DNA of 46,799 bases, taken from contig JASHOF010000161.1 of assembly GCA_030041255.1 (NCBI GenBank), positions 1 to 46,799 of the forward strand. Reading direction: 5' to 3'. How positions within the stretch are numbered: the first letter of the stretch is position 1; every line of letters starts with the position of its first letter. A program made the translations under genes and the position numbers. The notes under the pieces were generated by a model. It saw nothing but the letters and a program-made list of their open reading frames with translations. It had not been told where the DNA came from and did no database searches. Source of the stretch: Acetobacteraceae bacterium (GTDB lineage: Bacteria; Pseudomonadota; Alphaproteobacteria; Acetobacterales; Acetobacteraceae). Below, piece by piece: positions 16,874 to 25,132 of this stretch.

Positions 16874-18378
16874 AGCGCTGCGTCCTGCTGCACCAGCTTG
16901 TGCCGGCTACGGCCGGAGCGGACGAGCAGGATACGCTTACGGCGGCGACGGCGGTCGAGACCGCGCTGGCCGAGTCCGGTTGGGAAGTGGAACGGCTCGC
17001 CCTCGGGCTCGACCTTTCGCCGGCCGCGGAGCGGCTTCGGGAGAATCCGCCGGCCCTCGTGTTCAACTTGGTCGAGAGCCTGCCAGGCGTGGCCTTTCCA
17101 GGGCCTGCCGGGCTCGCGGCAGCAGCCATGCTGGAGGGGGTGGGGCTGCCGTTTACCGGAAGCCGGCTCGCCGCGCTCGCCCTTTCATCCGACAAGCCGG
17201 CGGCGAAGCAGGCGCTGAGAACGGCCGGACTGCCGGTGCCGCCCGGGCCTGGCGAGGGATGGCCGGGGCCCTTCATCGTCAAGCACAGAAGCGAGCACGC
17301 CTCATTCGGGCTCGGCCAGTACTCGGTGTTCCCGGCACTTCGAGAACCCTTGCCCGCCGGCTGGTTCGCGGAAGCCTTCCTGCCTGGGCGTGAGTTCAAC
17401 CTCTCGTTGCTCGCCGACAGGAGCGGCATCTCTGTGCTGCCCCCGGCCGAACTCGTTTACGACAAGGCGTGGCCGCCCGCCGGCGTAGCCGAAGGGATGC
17501 CACGCATTCTCGACTATGCCGGCAAATGGCTCGCGGACGATCCCCTGTTCGCCGCGACTCATCGCTGCTTCGCGGGCATCGAGGATGCGCTTGCATCGCA
17601 ACTGGCGAATCTCGCCCGCCGCGCCTTTGCTGCGCTCGGCGTTGCCGGGTATGCACGCGTCGATTTCCGCCTCGACGCGGCGGGCGTTCCGTACATCCTC
17701 GAAGTGAACGCCAACCCGGCACTGGCGCCCGATGCGGGCTTCGCCGCGGCAGCCGCGGAGGGCGGGATCGCATACCGCGATCTGATCGCCCGCATTGCTG
17801 AAGCAGCGCTTTCGGCGCCTGACGTGCACCCTCGCTCGCTGCCGCGGCCGAATCCTCCGCCTCGGAAGTTTGCTGTTCGTCGGCGGCTTTTGGCTGATGA
17901 TATCACGGCAGTCGGTAGCCTCTGCCGTGCCAGTGGCTTCTTCAACGAGGCCGAAATGGCCGTTGCCGAAGAGCTTGCACGCGCGGCGCTCGTCGAGGGC
18001 GAGCCGAGCGGCTACCGGTTTCTGCTGGCAGAGCAGCCGCATGGCTTCCTGCTCGGCTATGCGTGCTTCGGTCCGGTGCCGGCCAGCCTGGGCGCGTGGG
18101 ATCTTTACTGGATCGTCGTTCTTCCCGCAGCGCAGGGCTCGGGGATCGGCCGGCGGCTGGTGGAAATGGCAGCCGCCGAGGCGGCCGAAGCGGGTGGGCG
18201 GATTCTTTACGCCGAAACGGCAGGCCGCGCGCTCTACGCTCCAACACGGCGCTTTTATGAAGCCGCCGGGTTTTCGCTCGCGGCGGTGCTCGCAGATTTC
18301 TATGCCCCGGGCGACGCCAAGCAAATCTGGTCATTGCCGCTGGCTGGCAGGAAAAAAGGCCAGGCAGGGCACGGCTGA
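16870..18378 (+). CDS. D-Ala-D-Ala ligase-like ATP-grasp domain fused to a GNAT acetyltransferase
   Basis: 502 aa in one frame. Residues about 1-315 follow the D-Ala-D-Ala ligase plan: LVFNLVES (63-70), the GLPFTGS loop, DK at 109-110, PFIVKHR (K138), and the metal-binding YILEVNANP (E278, N280, N282). Residues about 335-485 are a GNAT domain with the acetyl-CoA pyrophosphate loop AQGSGIGRR (421-429) and the late FYEAAGF strand. Such a protein could join an amino acid or amine to a carboxylate and acetylate the product. It differs from housekeeping Ddl by its fusion and context (HIT upstream, TAXI receptor downstream, no mur genes nearby). It is translationally coupled to the HIT gene. Confidence 0.87.
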   Translation: MKRCVLLHQLVPATAGADEQDTLTAATAVETALAESGWEVERLALGLDLSPAAERLRENPPALVFNLVESLPGVAFPGPAGLAAAAMLEGVGLPFTGSRLAALALSSDKPAAKQALRTAGLPVPPGPGEGWPGPFIVKHRSEHASFGLGQYSVFPALREPLPAGWFAEAFLPGREFNLSLLADRSGISVLPPAELVYDKAWPPAGVAEGMPRILDYAGKWLADDPLFAATHRCFAGIEDALASQLANLARRAFAALGVAGYARVDFRLDAAGVPYILEVNANPALAPDAGFAAAAAEGGIAYRDLIARIAEAALSAPDVHPRSLPRPNPPPRKFAVRRRLLADDITAVGSLCRASGFFNEAEMAVAEELARAALVEGEPSGYRFLLAEQPHGFLLGYACFGPVPASLGAWDLYWIVVLPAAQGSGIGRRLVEMAAAEAAEAGGRILYAETAGRALYAPTRRFYEAAGFSLAAVLADFYAPGDAKQIWSLPLAGRKKGQAGHG

Positions 18379-18511
18379 ACGGGGGCTCGACCGTTCGCAT
18401 GGACGGGCTTGGGCCGGCCGGCCTACTCTCCCGCCCCTTCGATTGGCCGCCGGGCGTGAAACGCGCCCTTGCGGCCAGGTGCTGTGCCGGATGCACGAGG
18501 GGGAGGAGGGG

Positions 18512-19495
18512 GTGAGGGGTCGGCGGGAAGTGCTGGCGGCCGCGGCCATGTCGTTCGCGGCGGCTCCGGCCCGCGCGGGGCAAAGCATGGTCGTCTGGCC
18601 CTCCGCGCTGACCATGGCAACCGGCAGCCCTGGCGGTACCTACGCGGTTTTTGGCCCTGCCTGGGGCGCGATCGTTGCTGCGGCGACGCATGTCCACCTT
18701 CTCTACCGGGCAACCGACGGACCGAACGAGAATATCCTGCTGCTCGATCGCGGCGCCGCCGATCTCGCCATGACGACGCTCGGGATCGCGCACGAGGCCT
18801 GGACCGGCGGCGGTGCCTGGACCGGGGGAATTGAATTCCGCACCATCCGCGCCCTCTTTCCGTTGTACGAGACCGCGTTTCACGGCTTCGCCCCGGCGCA
18901 CAGCACGATTCGCGCCGTCACCGCGCTCGACGGGTGTGTGCTCGGTGTCGGGCCCGAATACGGAACGGGCGGCACCTACGTTCCGCGCATGTTGCAACTG
19001 CTTGGAATCAAGGTCGCCGGCTTTCGCTTCGATAGTTACAGCGCGCTCGCCGACGCGCTCGGCTCCGGGAGGGTTGACGCCTGCCTGATCGCTGCCGGGC
19101 CACCGGTTCCCGCCTTCCGCGACCTTGCACGCGGGATGCCGATCCGCTGTTTCGGCTTCTCGCCGCCCGAGATCCAACTGCTCGTCCGCGACCTGCCCGC
19201 CCTTTCCCAGACCCGCATTCCGCCCGGCACATATCCCGGGCAGACCACCGCCATCCCATGCCCGGGGATGTTCAATTTCGCAATCTGCCGCGCCCGGTTG
19301 CCGCGCAGCCTGGTCTATGCGCTCACCGCGGCGGTGATGGCCCGGGCGCCGGAACTGGTGGCAAAACTGCCGCTCGCCTCCGAGATGCAGCCGCGCAACA
19401 TTGCGCTCAACCGGTTCCTGCCGTTCCATCCGGGTGCCGCGGAGTATTTTCGCCGCGGCGGATTCTTCGTTCCCGACCGGCTGGTGCGGGAGTGA
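18512..19495 (+). CDS. TAXI-family (TRAP-associated) extracytoplasmic solute-binding protein
   Basis: 327 aa periplasmic binding protein. The TAXI hallmark TMATGSPGGTYAVFGPAWG follows a leader with an RGRREVL twin-arginine-like start, an Ala-rich hydrophobic core and an ARAGQ cleavage site. Later parts (GADLAM-like GAADLAMTTLG, VGPEYGTGG) also fit. I choose the GTG at 18512 because a strong GGAGGAGG lies just upstream; the ATG at 18491 is the alternative. No TRAP membrane component (DctQ/DctM) follows; instead an ABC ATPase gene begins 27 bases later. Ligands of TAXI proteins are usually amino acids or carboxylates. Confidence 0.85.
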   Translation: MRGRREVLAAAAMSFAAAPARAGQSMVVWPSALTMATGSPGGTYAVFGPAWGAIVAAATHVHLLYRATDGPNENILLLDRGAADLAMTTLGIAHEAWTGGGAWTGGIEFRTIRALFPLYETAFHGFAPAHSTIRAVTALDGCVLGVGPEYGTGGTYVPRMLQLLGIKVAGFRFDSYSALADALGSGRVDACLIAAGPPVPAFRDLARGMPIRCFGFSPPEIQLLVRDLPALSQTRIPPGTYPGQTTAIPCPGMFNFAICRARLPRSLVYALTAAVMARAPELVAKLPLASEMQPRNIALNRFLPFHPGAAEYFRRGGFFVPDRLVRE

Positions 19496-19522
19496 TCAGA
19501 AAAAGCAGAGGCGCGGGGAGAC

Positions 19523-20296
19523 ATGGGGATGAAGGTCGCGACAGCAAACGGCGCCACCGCGGCGGCGATCCTGCTCGACCACGTCGACAAGTGGTTTGGC
19601 GCGCTGCACGTGCTGCGTGATGTCTCGCTTGAGGTCGCAAGCGGCGAGCGGGTGGTCATATGCGGGCCTTCCGGCTCCGGCAAGTCAACGATGATCCGCT
19701 GCATCAACCGGCTCGAGGCGCATCAGAAGGGACGTATCGTGGTGGACGGTACCGAGCTTTCCGATGACGCACGCGCGCTCGACACGGTGCGCCGTGAAGT
19801 CGGCATGGTCTTCCAGTCCTTCAACCTCTTCCCGCATCTGACCATCCTCGACAACTGCACGCTGGCGCCGATCCATGTGCGGCGGATGAAGCGCCCGGAG
19901 GCGGAGGCACTGGCCATGGAGTTCCTTGGCCGGGTCCGGATCCCCGAACAGGCGCGCAAATATCCGACCCAGCTCTCCGGCGGCCAGCAGCAGCGGGTGG
20001 CGATCGCACGCGCGCTCTGCATGCGGCCGAAGATCATGCTCTTCGACGAGCCGACCTCCGCCCTCGACCCCGAGATGATCAAGGAGGTGCTCGACGTGAT
20101 GATCGAGCTTGCGGAAAGCGGCATGACGATGGTCTGTGTCACCCACGAGATGGGCTTCGCGCGCCAGGTCGCGGACCGCGTGGTTTTCATGGACCAGGGG
20201 GAGATCGTCGAGGTCGGCGCGCCGGCGCAACTTTTCGCCGCACCCGCAACCGACCGCCTCAAGAAATTCCTGAGCCAGATCCTGCGCGGACACTGA
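19523..20296 (+). CDS. polar amino-acid-type ABC transporter ATP-binding protein (GlnQ-like)
   Basis: 257 aa ATPase. Walker [10 protein letters not shown] is at 48-56, [17 protein letters not shown] is the GlnQ-type Q-loop, [15 protein letters not shown] is the signature, [13 protein letters not shown] is Walker B, and VTHEMGFA is the H-loop. A 10-residue N-terminal extension precedes the fold. GlnQ-type ATPases need a HisM/GlnP permease; none is present nearby, and the only partner is the TAXI binding protein just upstream. GGGGAG stands three bases before the start. It ends 33 bases from the convergent LivGF gene. Confidence 0.92.
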   Translation: MGMKVATANGATAAAILLDHVDKWFGALHVLRDVSLEVASGERVVICGPSGSGKSTMIRCINRLEAHQKGRIVVDGTELSDDARALDTVRREVGMVFQSFNLFPHLTILDNCTLAPIHVRRMKRPEAEALAMEFLGRVRIPEQARKYPTQLSGGQQQRVAIARALCMRPKIMLFDEPTSALDPEMIKEVLDVMIELAESGMTMVCVTHEMGFARQVADRVVFMDQGEIVEVGAPAQLFAAPATDRLKKFLSQILRGH

Positions 20297-20329
20297 AGGA
20301 CCAGAGAGAGACGGAAATTCGGGCGCCGC

Positions 20330-21796
20330 TCAGAGATACGCCGCCCCGGCTTCCTCGGCGAAGCGCTTCGGCTCGCCCTCCCAGATGATGCGCGCATGCT
20401 CCAGCACATAGACTCGATCCGCGTGCGGCAGCGCGAAGGTGACATTCTGCTCGCCGAGCAGGAAGGTGATCCCGGTCGTTTCGCGCAGGCGGGCGAGCGC
20501 TTTCGAGAGTTGCGAAAGGATCACCGGCGCCAGCCCGAGCGTCGGTTCGTCGAGAATCAGAAGGCGCGGCCGCATCATCAGCGCCCGTGCGATCGCCAGC
20601 ATCTGCTGCTCGCCCCCCGAGAGCGTGCGCGCCGGCTGGTGCGCGCGCTCGCTCAGGATCGGGAACAGGTCGAGCAGCCAATGAAGCTGCTCGGCTCGCT
20701 CCGTGGCGCCAAGATGGCTGCCGCCCAGTTCGAGATTTTCCCTGACCGAGAGATCGCCGAACAGCTCACGCGTTTCCGGACACTGCACGAGGCCGCTGCG
20801 GGCAATCGCCGCCGCGCTCTGGGTCGCCAGATTCCTGCCCCCGAAGCGGATGCTGCCGCTGTACGCAACGAAGCCCGAGATGGCATTGAACAGGCTCGTC
20901 TTGCCGGCGCCGTTGAGACCGACGATCGAGACGAATTCGCGCTCGCGGATGGCGATCGAGACCCGATCGAGCGCCTGCGCCTTGCCGTAGAGCACGCTGA
21001 CGCCATCGACCTCGAGCAGCGGCGCCGCCGTGCCCTCCGCCACTCCGGTCCGCCCGGCGGCCTCGATCGCACCGCCAAGATAGACCCGGCGCACCGTTTC
21101 GTCGCGCATCACCTCCTCGGCACTGCCCTCCGCGATGCGCGCGCCGAGATACATGGCGAGCACGCGATCGACCAGTGCGGCGACACTCTTCACGTTGTGA
21201 TCGACCAGAAGCAACGCCCGGCCGGCATCGCGCAGGCTGCGTATCAGCCCGGCGAACTCGGCGATCTCGGTCGCCGTGAGGCCGGCAAAGGGTTCATCGA
21301 CCAGCACCACCGGCGGATCCCGCGCGATTGCCTTGGCAAGCTCGAGCCGGCGCAGATCGGCGAACGGCAGGGTTCCGGGATGGCGGTCGAGAACGCGCTC
21401 GAGGCCAACGCGCCCGGCGATCGCCCGCGCGCGTGCATCCACGTGTGGATCGGCCGCCAGCCGCAAGAGGGAATCCGGCAACAGGGCGAGCTTTACGTGC
21501 TCGAGCACGGTCTGCCGGTGCAGGGGCCGCGAATGCTGAAAGACGATGCCGATGCCGGCGCGGGAAATGCGATGTGCGGGCCAGCCGGCAATCTCCGTTC
21601 CGTCGAGAGTAATCGAGCCGGTGGTCGGCCGTTCGATACCCATGATGAGCTTTATCACGGTTGATTTGCCGGAGCCGTTCGGCCCGATCAGGCCCAGGAT
21701 TTCGCCGTCATGCAGTGCGAATGCGATGTCCTTCACCGCCACCAGGCCGCCGAAGCGCTTCGTCAGTCCGGCAACGGCGAGGCGCTCTGTTCTCAT
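20330..21796 (-). CDS. single-chain LivG-LivF fusion, branched-chain amino-acid-type ABC ATPase
   Basis: 488 aa carrying both ATPase halves that are normally separate LivG and LivF. Half 1: Walker A GPNGSGKST (38-46), Q-loop at IVFQHSRPLH, Walker B VVLVDEP (163-169), H-loop H200; its signature reads LPFADLRR, where LSxGQQR or LPYGDQRR is usual. Half 2: Walker A GLNGAGKTS (293-301), full signature LSGGEQQML (392-400), LLILDEPTLGL, and a Gln in place of the H-loop His (GEQN) as in LivF. An approximately 20-residue Ala/Gly/Thr linker joins them around 243-262. The gene overlaps livM by four bases and is the last of the operon. Confidence 0.92.
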   Translation of the reverse strand: MRTERLAVAGLTKRFGGLVAVKDIAFALHDGEILGLIGPNGSGKSTVIKLIMGIERPTTGSITLDGTEIAGWPAHRISRAGIGIVFQHSRPLHRQTVLEHVKLALLPDSLLRLAADPHVDARARAIAGRVGLERVLDRHPGTLPFADLRRLELAKAIARDPPVVLVDEPFAGLTATEIAEFAGLIRSLRDAGRALLLVDHNVKSVAALVDRVLAMYLGARIAEGSAEEVMRDETVRRVYLGGAIEAAGRTGVAEGTAAPLLEVDGVSVLYGKAQALDRVSIAIREREFVSIVGLNGAGKTSLFNAISGFVAYSGSIRFGGRNLATQSAAAIARSGLVQCPETRELFGDLSVRENLELGGSHLGATERAEQLHWLLDLFPILSERAHQPARTLSGGEQQMLAIARALMMRPRLLILDEPTLGLAPVILSQLSKALARLRETTGITFLLGEQNVTFALPHADRVYVLEHARIIWEGEPKRFAEEAGAAYL

Positions 21797-22743
21797 GCGC
21801 GTTCCCTGGCGCGGAGGAAATGCCCCAGAAGACCGTCAGGGAAGAACAGGATTACCAGGAGTGCAATCAGCGCCACCACGAAGGTGCTGAGCTGGCCGAG
21901 CGGCAGCAGGATCTGGCCCGCGAGGATGAGAAACACGGCCCCGATGACCGAACCGAGGATCGTTCGCCGCCCGCCGAGCACGGCCGCGATGATCACCTGC
22001 ACTGCGATCGCGAGGTCCACCACCACGTCGACCGATGCGCTGCCCAGATAGAAGATCAGCATTGCACCCGCCACGCCGGACATGACCGCGCTCAGCGAGA
22101 AGGCGGCGAGCTTGTGCTTGGCGACATTGAAGCCGAGCGCCGCCGCCTCGACCGGATCCTGCCCGGCCGCCTGCAGGATCAGGCCGAGCGGCGAACGCGC
22201 ATAACCGTAGATGATGCCGGCAGAGACGACCAGGAAGGCGAGCGCAATCCAGTAGTTGGTATCGGCGCTGATGGAGAGCACGTCGGGAACGGTCATGCCG
22301 ATCTCGCCGCCCGTCCAGTGGGCGAACACGACGATTACGTCCTGCAGCAGAAGAACGGCAACCAGCGTCACCAGGCCGAAATAGGGTCCGCGCAAACGCA
22401 AAGCAGGCAGCGCCAGCATCAGCCCGCCCGCCAGCGCGGCGACGGCCGCTGCGATCACGCAAGGCAGGATCGGCCAGTGCAGGATGTTGTTGATCAGCGC
22501 GGCGGCATAGGCGCCGAGGCCGATCAGGAAAGTGGGGCCGAAATTCACCTCGCCTGCATAACCGAAAAGAAGATCCCACGACATGGCGAAGACGCCGAAG
22601 TAATAGGCCGAGGTCAGCACCCCGAGGGCGTAGGGAACCGCGATGAACGGCACGACGCGGCCGAGGAACGGAACCAGCGCGGCCAGGGCCAGGACGACGA
22701 CCGATCCGAGGAAGACTCGGGATGAAAGAAGGCTCCTTGTCAT
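21793..22743 (-). CDS. branched-chain amino-acid-type ABC transporter permease (LivM-like)
   Basis: 316 aa inner-membrane permease with roughly nine hydrophobic segments. The LivM pattern FGYAGEVNFGPTFLIGLGAYA is near residue 60, and the cytoplasmic loop SPLGLILQAAGQDPVEAAALGFNVAKHK holds the EAA-like ATPase contact. I start it at 22743 (MTRSLL), just after livH's stop; the frame is open further but antiparallel into livH. A weak AAGG lies upstream. It shares ATGA with livGF. Confidence 0.92.
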   Translation of the reverse strand: MTRSLLSSRVFLGSVVVLALAALVPFLGRVVPFIAVPYALGVLTSAYYFGVFAMSWDLLFGYAGEVNFGPTFLIGLGAYAAALINNILHWPILPCVIAAAVAALAGGLMLALPALRLRGPYFGLVTLVAVLLLQDVIVVFAHWTGGEIGMTVPDVLSISADTNYWIALAFLVVSAGIIYGYARSPLGLILQAAGQDPVEAAALGFNVAKHKLAAFSLSAVMSGVAGAMLIFYLGSASVDVVVDLAIAVQVIIAAVLGGRRTILGSVIGAVFLILAGQILLPLGQLSTFVVALIALLVILFFPDGLLGHFLRARERA

Positions 22744-22748
22744 GCCTT

Positions 22749-23624
22749 CTACCTTCGCCCCAGGATCCCTTGCGGCCGGATATAAAGAACCAGCACCACG
22801 ATGACGAGCGCCGGGATCGAGCGCAGTGTCGGGGCGATCAGGTAGGCCGTCATGGTCTCGAAATAGCCGACCACGTAAGCCGCGATCAGCGAGCCGGGAA
22901 CGCTGCCGAGGCCGCCCAGGATCACGATCGAGAACGCGCTCGCCGTCAGTGGGCCGATATTGTCCGAGCTGGCACCGAGATAGGTGCCGAGCAGCACGCC
23001 GGCGATCCCGGCCAGCACTCCGTAGATCGCCCAGACCAGGAGATGGATCCGCGAAAGCTCGAAACCGCAGAGCGTGAGTGCGCGCGGGTTGATCGAGGCG
23101 GCGAGCAGGGCCTTGCCGGCGCGCGTGCGGGAGACGAACAGCCAGAGCACGGCCATCACCAGCCAGCACAGCGCGGCGATCAGGACCTCGTTGCGCGGCG
23201 TGCGCACGGAGAGGACGTGCACCACGCCAGGAACGAGCGGCGGGACCGTCACCGGGTTAGTCGTAAAGAGATAGGCGATCGCCGTCTGGATCATGATTCC
23301 CCAGAGCAGCGTGGAGGTGAGGATGAAGATCTCAGTCTCTTCCTTGGGAATGGCGTGCGAGCGCTGAATCGGCCGGACCGTCGCGAAATAGGTCGCGAAC
23401 GCGAAGGCGATGGCGGCGACGATGCCGACCAGAGCCCCGCCAAGGACACCGGTATGCAGATCGCCGATCACCAGCCAGGCGATCATCGCTGCCACGACCA
23501 TCGTCCCGCCATGGGCGAGATTGAGCACGCCGGAGACGCCGAAGATCAGGGTGAAGCCGACGGCTCCCAGCGCATAGAGAGAGCTGATGGCAAAACCGTC
23601 GACGAAGATCTCGTAGCCCAGCAT
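22749..23624 (-). CDS. branched-chain amino-acid-type ABC transporter permease (LivH-like)
   Basis: 291 aa inner-membrane permease. LYALGAVGFTLIFGVSGVLNLAHGGTM near the N-terminus and the loop AASINPRALTLCGFELSRIH are typical of LivH, as is the late VILGGLGSVPGSLIAAYVVG. Eight hydrophobic stretches are visible. It sits five bases before livM and 112 bases after the binding-protein gene, on the same strand. The HAA/amide and branched-chain amino-acid transporters share this architecture, so the substrate is not fixed by it. Confidence 0.92.
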   Translation of the reverse strand: MLGYEIFVDGFAISSLYALGAVGFTLIFGVSGVLNLAHGGTMVVAAMIAWLVIGDLHTGVLGGALVGIVAAIAFAFATYFATVRPIQRSHAIPKEETEIFILTSTLLWGIMIQTAIAYLFTTNPVTVPPLVPGVVHVLSVRTPRNEVLIAALCWLVMAVLWLFVSRTRAGKALLAASINPRALTLCGFELSRIHLLVWAIYGVLAGIAGVLLGTYLGASSDNIGPLTASAFSIVILGGLGSVPGSLIAAYVVGYFETMTAYLIAPTLRSIPALVIVVLVLYIRPQGILGRR

Positions 23625-23736
23625 CGCCCTTACCCGTCAGCCGCCCGAGCAACGGCGCCGCTTGCCGATTCATCCTCCGGCGCGAACCGCTGCGCGGCCT
23701 GGCGAATCAGCGGAATTCAGCGGCGGTTCACCTCGT

Positions 23737-25011
23737 TCAGGCTGGCAGCTTGACGAAGGAGGGGAAGGAAATCTTCGTGGTCGCGTATTTCAGCGGCCAG
23801 ATCGTCTTCATCTTGGCCTGCTGCCACTGCAGCATCACGCCGGGAACGAGGTCGATGCCGTACTCGATGGCGTGGGTGAAGCGGGCGGTGCGGCCGTAGA
23901 ACTTGATCCGCCCGATCGTGCCCACGTGATCGGTGGCCTCGAGCCCTGTCACCATCTTGTCCGCTGCGGTCGATCCGGCGCGCGCGATGGCCTCGGCGAT
24001 CACGTACACCATGTCGTAGGACGAGTAGCCACAGTAGGCAGGCAGCAGGCCGTAACGCTTGAGATAGCCCTGCGTGAAAGGCAGCGTGAGCGGCGTAATC
24101 GCCGAATCCGGTGCCGCGCCTGCCTGGCTCGTTACGCCTTCGCACGCGCCGTGCGTATCCTTCCAGAAGTCACTCGAGGTTGCCTGGGAACTCACGCCGT
24201 ACATCGGGATCGGCACCTTCTGCTCCGCCCACTGCACGGTCGGCACCACCCCGACATGGCTGATGCCGGTAATGATCACGTCCGGCTTCCTGGCCTCGAT
24301 CCGGTTGAAGATCGGCGTGAAATCGGTGGTGTCGGGGGAGAAGCGGATGTGGTCCAGCACCGCGAGCCCGGCCTTGGGCAGGAACTCGAGATAGCCTTCG
24401 TCGAGCGGGGTGGTCCAGGCCGCATCCTCGCTCATCACGACGGAGCTTTTCATGTGCAACTGATCGACCAGGAGGTCGTGTGCGGAATCGGAAGTGCTCT
24501 TGGCGATGAAATAGGAAGTGAACCAGCCGTGGAAGGTGTACTTGAAGTGATCGTAGTCGTCGTGCACCTGCTTCGAGATGTTGTTGCTGGCCGCCCCGGG
24601 GGTGATGAACGGCATCCTGAGCCGGGCCGACCAGGGCTCGAGCGCGAGTACCACCTCGCTGATGAAGCTCGCGATCACGGCGACCACCTTGTCCTGGCTG
24701 GCAAGGCGCTGGAAGGCGCGCACGGACTCGACGGAGGAGACGTGATTGTCATAGACCACGAGCTGGATCGGCCGGCCCATGACGCCACCCTTGGCGTTGA
24801 TCCCATCCGCCGCGATCTGGGCGCCCTTCGGGATTGCCGCGCCTGGCAGGGTGGAGATTTCGGCGATGACGCCGATCTTGATCGGCTCCCCTGCCGCCCT
24901 GACGGATGCCGGCAGGGCCGCCATGCCCGCCAACGCGCCCGCGCCCGCCAGTACCTGCCGGCGCGATGCCTTGGCTGTTGTGCGCAGATCAGATTTTCCC
25001 ATGCGGCTCAT
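23737..25011 (-). CDS. LivJ-type periplasmic substrate-binding protein, copy 1
   Basis: 424 aa with a Tat-like leader (KASRRQVLAGAG, cleavage near VRAAGEP) and a Peripla_BP_6 fold starting IKIGVIAEISTLPGAAIPKG. NAKGGVMGRPIQLVVYDN and the SEDAAWTTPLDEGYL stretch are well conserved with copy 2. Start at 25011 has AAGGAG about nine bases upstream. It is 424 codons like copy 2, and the two align along their whole length without obvious gaps. Proteins of this type bind amino acids, amides, urea or aromatic acids. Confidence 0.92.
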   Translation of the reverse strand: MSRMGKSDLRTTAKASRRQVLAGAGALAGMAALPASVRAAGEPIKIGVIAEISTLPGAAIPKGAQIAADGINAKGGVMGRPIQLVVYDNHVSSVESVRAFQRLASQDKVVAVIASFISEVVLALEPWSARLRMPFITPGAASNNISKQVHDDYDHFKYTFHGWFTSYFIAKSTSDSAHDLLVDQLHMKSSVVMSEDAAWTTPLDEGYLEFLPKAGLAVLDHIRFSPDTTDFTPIFNRIEARKPDVIITGISHVGVVPTVQWAEQKVPIPMYGVSSQATSSDFWKDTHGACEGVTSQAGAAPDSAITPLTLPFTQGYLKRYGLLPAYCGYSSYDMVYVIAEAIARAGSTAADKMVTGLEATDHVGTIGRIKFYGRTARFTHAIEYGIDLVPGVMLQWQQAKMKTIWPLKYATTKISFPSFVKLPA

Positions 25012-25132
25012 TGCTTGCTCCTTGTCGTTCTCTCCCAGCGGGACGAGGGCCTTCGTGAACGATGCAGTCTATTGGCCGCCGCGGCGAGGGTCCAGGCGGC
25101 CGGAGCGGCCGGCCCGGACCGGCGTCGGCTGC

